NCBI GenBank assembly: GCA_014904985.1
Contig: MU129053.1
Span: 129,712-155,073 of the forward strand
Source: Hydnum rufescens UP504
Lineage: Eukaryota; Basidiomycota; Agaricomycetes; Cantharellales; Hydnaceae
Length of the DNA stretch: 25,362 nucleotides
Direction of reading: 5' to 3'
Under the pieces are notes generated by a model that saw nothing but the letters and a program-made list of their open reading frames with translations, had not been told where the DNA came from and made no database searches. Position 1 is the stretch's first letter; every line of letters begins with the position of its first letter. The position numbers and the translations under genes were made by a program. Positions 20,794 to 25,362 of this stretch are shown one piece after another.

Positions 20794-21156
20794 ATGCCTA
20801 CCGACACATTCATGGACAGCATTCCTGAAATCCATGCAGAACTCCCATCCAACCTCGACAGTGTATACATCCCAGATGATACAGTGGGGCACATGGTTTT
20901 TTTTGTGCAGCACATCTGGGACTGGAACGACCCTATTCTAAATCTTCACATCGGACGAAGGGGTTACTTTTGCCCTAACATGACAACCACAATCCAAACG
21001 TATATGATCGCCCACATCAAATCATACTGCATGACCCAAGACTACTCCAATAATTCTGATTTTCATGTGAGGGTGCAGATAAGGCTAACTGTGTATGGAA
21101 ATGTCGATAGAGAGGCGATCTACCTTCCTACATTCACCCATGACCTCCCTGAATAA
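20794..21156 (+). CDS. Gene S: small protein of unknown family, intact ORF
   Basis: The 120-residue ORF has an ATG that is conserved in position in the inverted copy (25066). Visible features are an N-terminal acidic part (IPEIHAELPSNLDSVYIPDD), a Trp-rich hydrophobic patch (FFVQHIWDWNDPILNLHIG), then RRGYFCPNMT, a His-containing helix-like stretch (YMIAHIKSYC), an amphipathic strand (DFHVRVQIRLTVYGNV) and a FTHDLP end. There is no signal peptide and no membrane helix. Two decayed paralogues lie in this window (21495-21773 plus, 24695-25066 minus), and the best-kept positions are shared: N-x-P, G-x-x-G-x-F, the V-x-V-Q-I strand and FTH-x-x-P. I do not recognise the family. It has its own TATA promoter, which favours a real gene. 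Confidence 0.6.
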   Translation: MPTDTFMDSIPEIHAELPSNLDSVYIPDDTVGHMVFFVQHIWDWNDPILNLHIGRRGYFCPNMTTTIQTYMIAHIKSYCMTQDYSNNSDFHVRVQIRLTVYGNVDREAIYLPTFTHDLPE

Positions 21157-21494
21157 ATCCTCATCATTGTTGATCCACCACTAAAAAACAAAAAACCTCC
21201 TCCATCATGAAAATGCCATAAATGCATATGAAATTGCAAATTTAGTCATGTGCCAGAAGTCAAACAACTAAGTACAAAATCATTGAAAAACGCGGACTAA
21301 ACACCTTCATCTGCAAATCCAAAAACCCCCTGCTGCAACCTTGAAAAAGTCATGAGCTCAATCAGTATGTGAAAACTGCAATCATTAAGGACATTCACTA
21401 AACAAACAGGAACCTAGATGATATTGAGAACTCAGGCAGTGATTCAAATTCAGCTGCCAATGGAATTTCTCTTTCATGTCAGGACTTCGCAACA
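21157..21494. other. Noncoding spacer between gene S and its paralogue
   Basis: The first about 100 bases still match the inverted copy near 24580-24690, so the duplicated segment extends past the stop of gene S. I see no gene or promoter in the rest. Confidence 0.5.
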
Positions 21495-21773
21495 ATGCCA
21501 GAAACTGAAATTGGCTTAAAAGTATACGTAACTACCCACAATTCACCCTTCCTATTGCTATGAGTAGGGGAGTTTGGCACATTTTATCCTGATGCCAAAA
21601 ACGACAACAAACACTTCTATTTCGCTCACCTGAATCAAATCCAAATCAAAGACTTCAGTTCAGATGGTTGCCTCCTCATTCAGATCACTCATTTTATCGT
21701 AGTATTTGGAGATTTGGAGGATGAAGAGTGCCCCCACCCATATTTCACCCACACAATCCCAATCATCATATAA
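21495..21773 (+). pseudogene. Decayed paralogue of gene S, one internal stop
   Basis: From ATG 21495 a single frame runs to TAA 21771-21773 with one internal TGA. The protein shows HNSPFLLL, then after the TGA VGEFGTFYPDAKNDNKHFYF, then LLIQITHFIVVFGDLEDEE and PYFTHTIPIII. These line up in order and spacing with NDPILNLHIG, RRGYFCPNMT, FHVRVQIRLTVYGNVDREA and TFTHDLPE of gene S. The frame is also open upstream of the ATG for about 70 bases. It is most likely a tandem duplicate that lost function. Confidence 0.6.
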
Positions 21774-22002
21774 TCAATTATGAAGTAAACCTCCACCTCC
21801 ACCCAAAGACATTGATATAAAAAGGGAACAATAGCAAAATATGAAACAAGTGACCCTGTTGATCAATGAAGGAATCCAAGCTCACGGGAGGCCTAAGTGA
21901 AATTAAAGGTTGACACATGATCACAGACCTACAGATGTAAAAATGACATAAAAGCAAATCAAACAACTATCCCCAAGGTACAAATTAAAAGTGTTCACCA
22001 TC
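21774..22002. other. Noncoding, nothing recognised
   Basis: AT-rich sequence between the S paralogue and the deletion derivative. No ORF, repeat or promoter signal stands out. Confidence 0.5.
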
Positions 22003-22598
22003 TGTGGGAGGTAAAAACATCCAGTATCAGAAAATGCGAATATCCATTGATCCCAGCCATTGGAATGATCATGTGACCTATTACAAAATTAATCACGGCT
22101 ATGCATGAAAACAGAGTTCGTTCGATTGCTCCATCAGTTTTGATCGGAGAGGTACGCCCATATAACTCTTGGAAAGCCACGATTCACACCTTTTGAATGG
22201 TACCAAACACAAGTTGAACGGACCAAAAATGCACTCTCCAGACCAGTATTACTGTCAAAATCTGGAATTTCCAGTAAAAAACAAATTCCTCCGTCAGTTC
22301 ACATCCAATCCTCTCGGAACAACCATGCCTAGAAAGATATAAAAACTCCGCATCCAAAGGTACCAAGCACGCGAAGAACAGATCAAAACTGAACTCTACA
22401 GAACAATATTACTATCAGAATCAACACCCATCAGTAAAAAATGAATTTCTCTGTCAGTTTACACCGGATCTGCTCGGAACCACCACGCCCAGAAAGCTGT
22501 TAAAAATCCGCATCTAATGATACCAATAACGTCTATTACGGATGCAAAATGCTGTTTCTGCATCAAATACCATCCCATGCACTTATCCCCATTATCAT
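22003..22598 (+). repeat. 5' terminal block of derivative with 160-bp array
   Basis: The array starts CTCCATCA, CTCCGTCA and CTCTGTCA are at 22129, 22289 and 22449, again exactly 160 bases apart. This copy has fewer CpG (about 19 by hand count against about 31 at 9038-9634), with TG or CA replacing most of the lost sites. Confidence 0.8.
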
Positions 22599-23916
22599 CT
22601 CCCAGAGCTTTTGGCCTGATTCAGTCAACCCATCTTCGCATCAAATTGTAAAAATGTACAATAACGACGAACAGTCCAAGCCTAGTCAACCTGTAGGCCT
22701 TAATACCCAGTTAACGATCAACCCACGTCTCACACTATACCATCAGATCCCCAACCCACGCATTAAATCTGTCCAGTCTATTTTATCAGGCCCTGACTAT
22801 CTTATATCCCAACAAGAGATCAAACAGGATCAAAATATAAAAAGGAACGACCAACCGGTAGATGCAGAAGCTCAACATGCCATCAACTCGCGACTTCTGA
22901 CGTCGACCCAGACCCGGATCCCTCTCAGATCGTTCGCGCCAGTACTACTATATCAGATCTGTTCGCATTGCGACAGGAAGCCGACTCGAATCGCAATCCC
23001 AAGGAAAAGACTAGCGAATCAGGCTAGGTCCCGACTGATCAGCAATTACGCGATATATTCCACTCCTCCACCGACTCACTGACTTCAAACTCTTCTCACC
23101 CATCGTCCCGCCTCTCATCCCACTTATCATACTCCTCGAAACTCCTCCGCACGCTCCTCGCAACTTTTATAAGCGACCAATCAGTATCCCACTGGCCCGG
23201 CAAAAATGCAAACTCGTACCGACGCATGGCCATCGTACAGACAGGCAATTGTGGATCGCGAGCGCAACGCTGCGCAGCGATTAGACGATGTTCGATGAGA
23301 GTACGAAGATAAGCGTAACGAGGACGTAAAGCAGCATGCGGACCTTCTTGACCAATTAAGTCGCACATGTCGCCAATCACAATATGCAAATCGATTCTCT
23401 CACGCCGCCTCTTGCACTTCTTTCATCCACTTTACATCAACGAGAAGCCGACCTCGAAACGAGATCCAAAATACTTGACAATCGCGATACCAAGTTAGCT
23501 CGTGATGAGGAATGCGTTGCTAACTGGCGCGACTGCCTTCTCTATCCTTCGGCATATCATCATGTATCGCAGACTGACAGACTATCCCGCATTTTTATCC
23601 AGGCAGCTGATATCATACGACAACACCATCGACTAGATACGCCATCCTCAGCCTTCACTCTCCATCGTCGTATGCTCCCGCGATATCCCAGCTTGCATCA
23701 TCTCTTCGTGAAACGGACGAGTCCTTTCTGACAATTGTACCCGACGATTCGAGCAGTCCTTTACTATACTAAGGCACGTTCGCTGATATACAATATGACC
23801 TCCAAGACAATGAATGGGGCCGAGTCAAGAAAAACCCGGCCGCCCCCTATGAGCTCGCAGACCTCCCATCCAACCCAGCTACTGAAGACTCCGATGTTGA
23901 TTCAAATGGGTGGTAG
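22549..23916 (+). pseudogene. Gene R second copy, 5' truncated and fused to terminal block
   Basis: Homology to gene R starts at 22599 and ends at TAG 23914-23916. The deletion junction happens to place an ATG (22549) of the terminal block in frame with gene R, giving a 177-codon ORF (22549-23082) that starts MLFLHQIPSHALIPII and continues SQSFWPDSVNPSSHQ. A two-base loss near 22945 (CGCCAGTACTAC against CGCCAGGTACTAC and similar nearby indels) shifts the frame. A later open part (23384-23731) retains the helix ADLETRSKILDNRDTKLARD better than the first copy. Both copies share a TGA in LDDVR-stop-EYEDK. This copy keeps more CpG than 18366-19696. Confidence 0.6.
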
Positions 23917-24010
23917 CCCAATGTCATGTACCTATTTAACTCTTTCTGGCTTTACAATAAGCAAAACTCACGAATTCTACATCAGACTCAAAAAGCACCA
24001 ATATCAACTA

Positions 24011-24266
24011 AACTCGCATCCCATATCTCGTACCTTCGTGCCTTGTATCTCACGCCTCGTATCTCGCGCCTCATACCCTCGCTTCTCGCATCCCATACCT
24101 CGTATCTCGCGCCTCATATCTCACGCCTCGTATCTCGTGCCTCGTACCTCGCACCTCGCATCCCATACCTCATACCTCGCGCCTCGCATCCCATACCTCG
24201 TACTCTCACGCCTCATACTCTCGCACCTCATACCTCGCGTCTCGTACCCTCACACCTCGTATCTCG
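24011..24266 (+). repeat. Pyrimidine-rich minisatellite of derivative, rearranged units
   Basis: It occupies the same place as 19808-20145 but is built mostly of shorter units of about 14-15 bases (CTCGTATCTCGCGC and CTCGCATCCCATAC types). Flanks on both sides stay nearly identical to the other copy, so the array alone has turned over. Confidence 0.85.
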
Positions 24267-24694
24267 CGTGTCTTTCACCAAGGATTCCTACTTCTCTTTT
24301 CTTCAAATACATCCTGTGCTTCATCCCAATGTCCCACCCCCCTTATGTACCCAAGTTCCAATGTACCAAATATGTCGCCTGTTGGCCAAAGGAAAACCTT
24401 TATTTTCTCTAAGTTCTCTGTTTATTATATGAGCTCGCCTGAAAACTGCTGCTAGTAAAATCTAAAATCTTCTATTCCTCCCCTTTAAAAATGTGTTTGA
24501 TTTCGCCTAAGGTCTTTTGGACTTAGCCAAAAAAAAAAAAAATTATCAACCAAAGACCAAAGTCAAAGTGCAGAGAGATCACGTGATTAGATTTGTAATT
24601 TCATGCCTCCTTTTATGGTGTTTTCATTTAATCCAAGTGTTTCCATGAAAAAATTTGAATTTTTTATGGAGGTGATTTGACGATAATGATGTGG

Positions 24695-25066
24695 TTTATA
24701 TGGGAGGAAGGTGACGAAAAGTAGGAAGGGTTGACTGTTGTCTCTATAACATTTCCAAACACGATGAGCCTTATCTGCACCTTCACATGAAAATCGTCAC
24801 CCTTTCAGAGTGGTCTCGCATTAATGCAGTATGACCGATGCGGGCAAGCGTATATGTTGGACTGCATTTGTTGGTGCCTGGGGCAAAAAGTAACCCATTC
24901 GTCGATATATGATTTCTGGACATTGGATTTCGCGGTCTCTGACATTGTTTGGTGAATTGTAACAATAGTGCTGGTCTATCTCGTCCGGGATTTTATGTCA
25001 TCAAAGATCGGGTGTAGGTTCGGTATGGATTTCCGGGAAGCCGTTGGTTGAGATATTGGTAGGCAT
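24695..25066 (-). pseudogene. Gene S inverted copy, decayed
   Basis: On the minus strand ATG 25066 is followed by MPTNISTNGFPEIHTEPT, matching the start of gene S, then a TGA. The later part shows RMGYFLPQAPTN and DDFHVKVQIRLIVFGNV, matching RRGYFCPNMT and DFHVRVQIRLTVYGNV. Stops and frameshifts prevent translation. The surrounding homology (about 24580-25362 against 20470-21256) includes promoter and 3' flank, so it arose by DNA duplication and not from a spliced transcript. Confidence 0.65.
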
Positions 25067-25362
25067 AAGGACAACATCTCTACCCCTTTTTAAGTAAGCA
25101 TTGTATGAGCTTTAGATTTTTTTTTTTTTGTTAACATACGTTTTTCAGAGTCGTGGAGACGGAAGTAAGGGGGGGAGAATTTGTGTTGAGGTGCTTTTAT
25201 AGGTGGCTTGAGAAGGTCTGGATTCAACAGGGTCTTTTAGATTTTCAGGGTGTTTGATTCGGGTTTGGATTCAGCATATTTCTAATGTTTTTTCGGTTAA
25301 TTCTTGGTGCTTTTTTACGGGCTTGGTTCAGGCCTATATGGGCCCATAACTTGTTGCTTTTT
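25067..25362 (-). promoter_or_regulatory. Promoter and leader of inverted gene S copy, cut by window end
   Basis: On the minus strand TATAAAAG (25201 down to 25194) precedes the ATG by about 130 bases, as in the intact copy. The outer end reads CAACAAGTTATGGGCCCATA, which includes a 12-base palindrome TATGGGCCCATA. An ACGTATGTTAAC here looks like a splice donor, so a leader intron ending at GGGGTAG is possible. Confidence 0.5.

Larger units (their letters stand above)
22003..24568 (+). mobile_element. 2.57-kb internal-deletion derivative of the 9038-20466 unit
   Basis: The first 596 bases match 9038-9634 and the remainder matches 18366-20466, both in direct orientation. The two parts meet at 22598/22599, where ...CCCCATTATCA is followed by TCTCCCAGAGC. 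This lacks the gag-pol promoter, gag, pol and the promoter and first exon-like part of gene R. Structures of this kind are typical of non-autonomous derivatives that keep only the ends of an element. No target duplication or inverted termini are visible. An alternative is a local segmental duplication followed by deletion. Confidence 0.6.

Noticed and set aside
23926..24432. Overlapping plus-strand ORFs of 168 and 225 codons rich in Ser, Arg, Pro and Tyr
   Set aside because: They run through the minisatellite and lie after the stop of gene R; no counterpart frame is kept in the other copy.
9038..24568. CRISPR array or prokaryotic defence island suggested by regular repeats
   Set aside because: The repeats are 160-bp or minisatellite units without spacers, and the gene content is eukaryotic retroelement.
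1..25362. tRNA, rRNA or other structured RNA genes
   Set aside because: No cloverleaf, box A/B pair or rRNA-like stretch was seen by eye; a covariance-model search could not be run.

Overview
The window looks like a transposon-rich, accessory stretch of a basidiomycete (probably Agaricomycete) genome. There are no bacterial-style operons. Two different Ty3/gypsy-type retroelements are present, and the gag-pol of the plus-strand one has the RT wording (FVDDVAGKGP) and integrase wording (HPEANGMIER) that I know from mushroom-forming fungi. Taxon assignment is inference.

Left part (1-9037): a weak gene remnant at 433-992, then noncoding sequence with hairpins, then a badly decayed chromodomain-bearing Ty3/gypsy element on the minus strand (about 8568 down to 2414). 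It keeps gag with a zinc knuckle, RT, RNase H, integrase and a chromodomain. It has many stops and frameshifts, a damaged RT active site (YIDN) and no protease.

Middle part (9038-20466): one long plus-strand unit. In order it holds a 5' block with a 160-bp tandem array, a promoter-like block with six TGACTCA/TGAGTCA sites ahead of a TATA box, a gag-protease ORF, a pol region (RT, RNase H, integrase) with a few lesions, a second TATA promoter, an extra gene of unknown family in the position where other retroelements carry env or accessory genes (called gene R here), a pyrimidine-rich minisatellite, and a conserved 3' block. No LTR pair could be found around gag-pol.

Right part (20466-25362): a small intact ORF of unknown family (gene S), a second decayed paralogue just downstream, then a 2.57-kb sequence (22003-24568) that equals the two ends of the middle unit joined directly, i.e. 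an apparent internal-deletion derivative. The window ends in an inverted, decayed third copy of gene S together with its promoter.

The most interesting signals are the long-unit/short-derivative pair, the array of bZIP (Gcn4/AP-1-type) motifs in the retroelement promoter, the unrecognised genes R and S, and an abrupt CpG step inside pol. All comparisons were made by eye, so boundaries are good to a few bases at best and no identities were computed.
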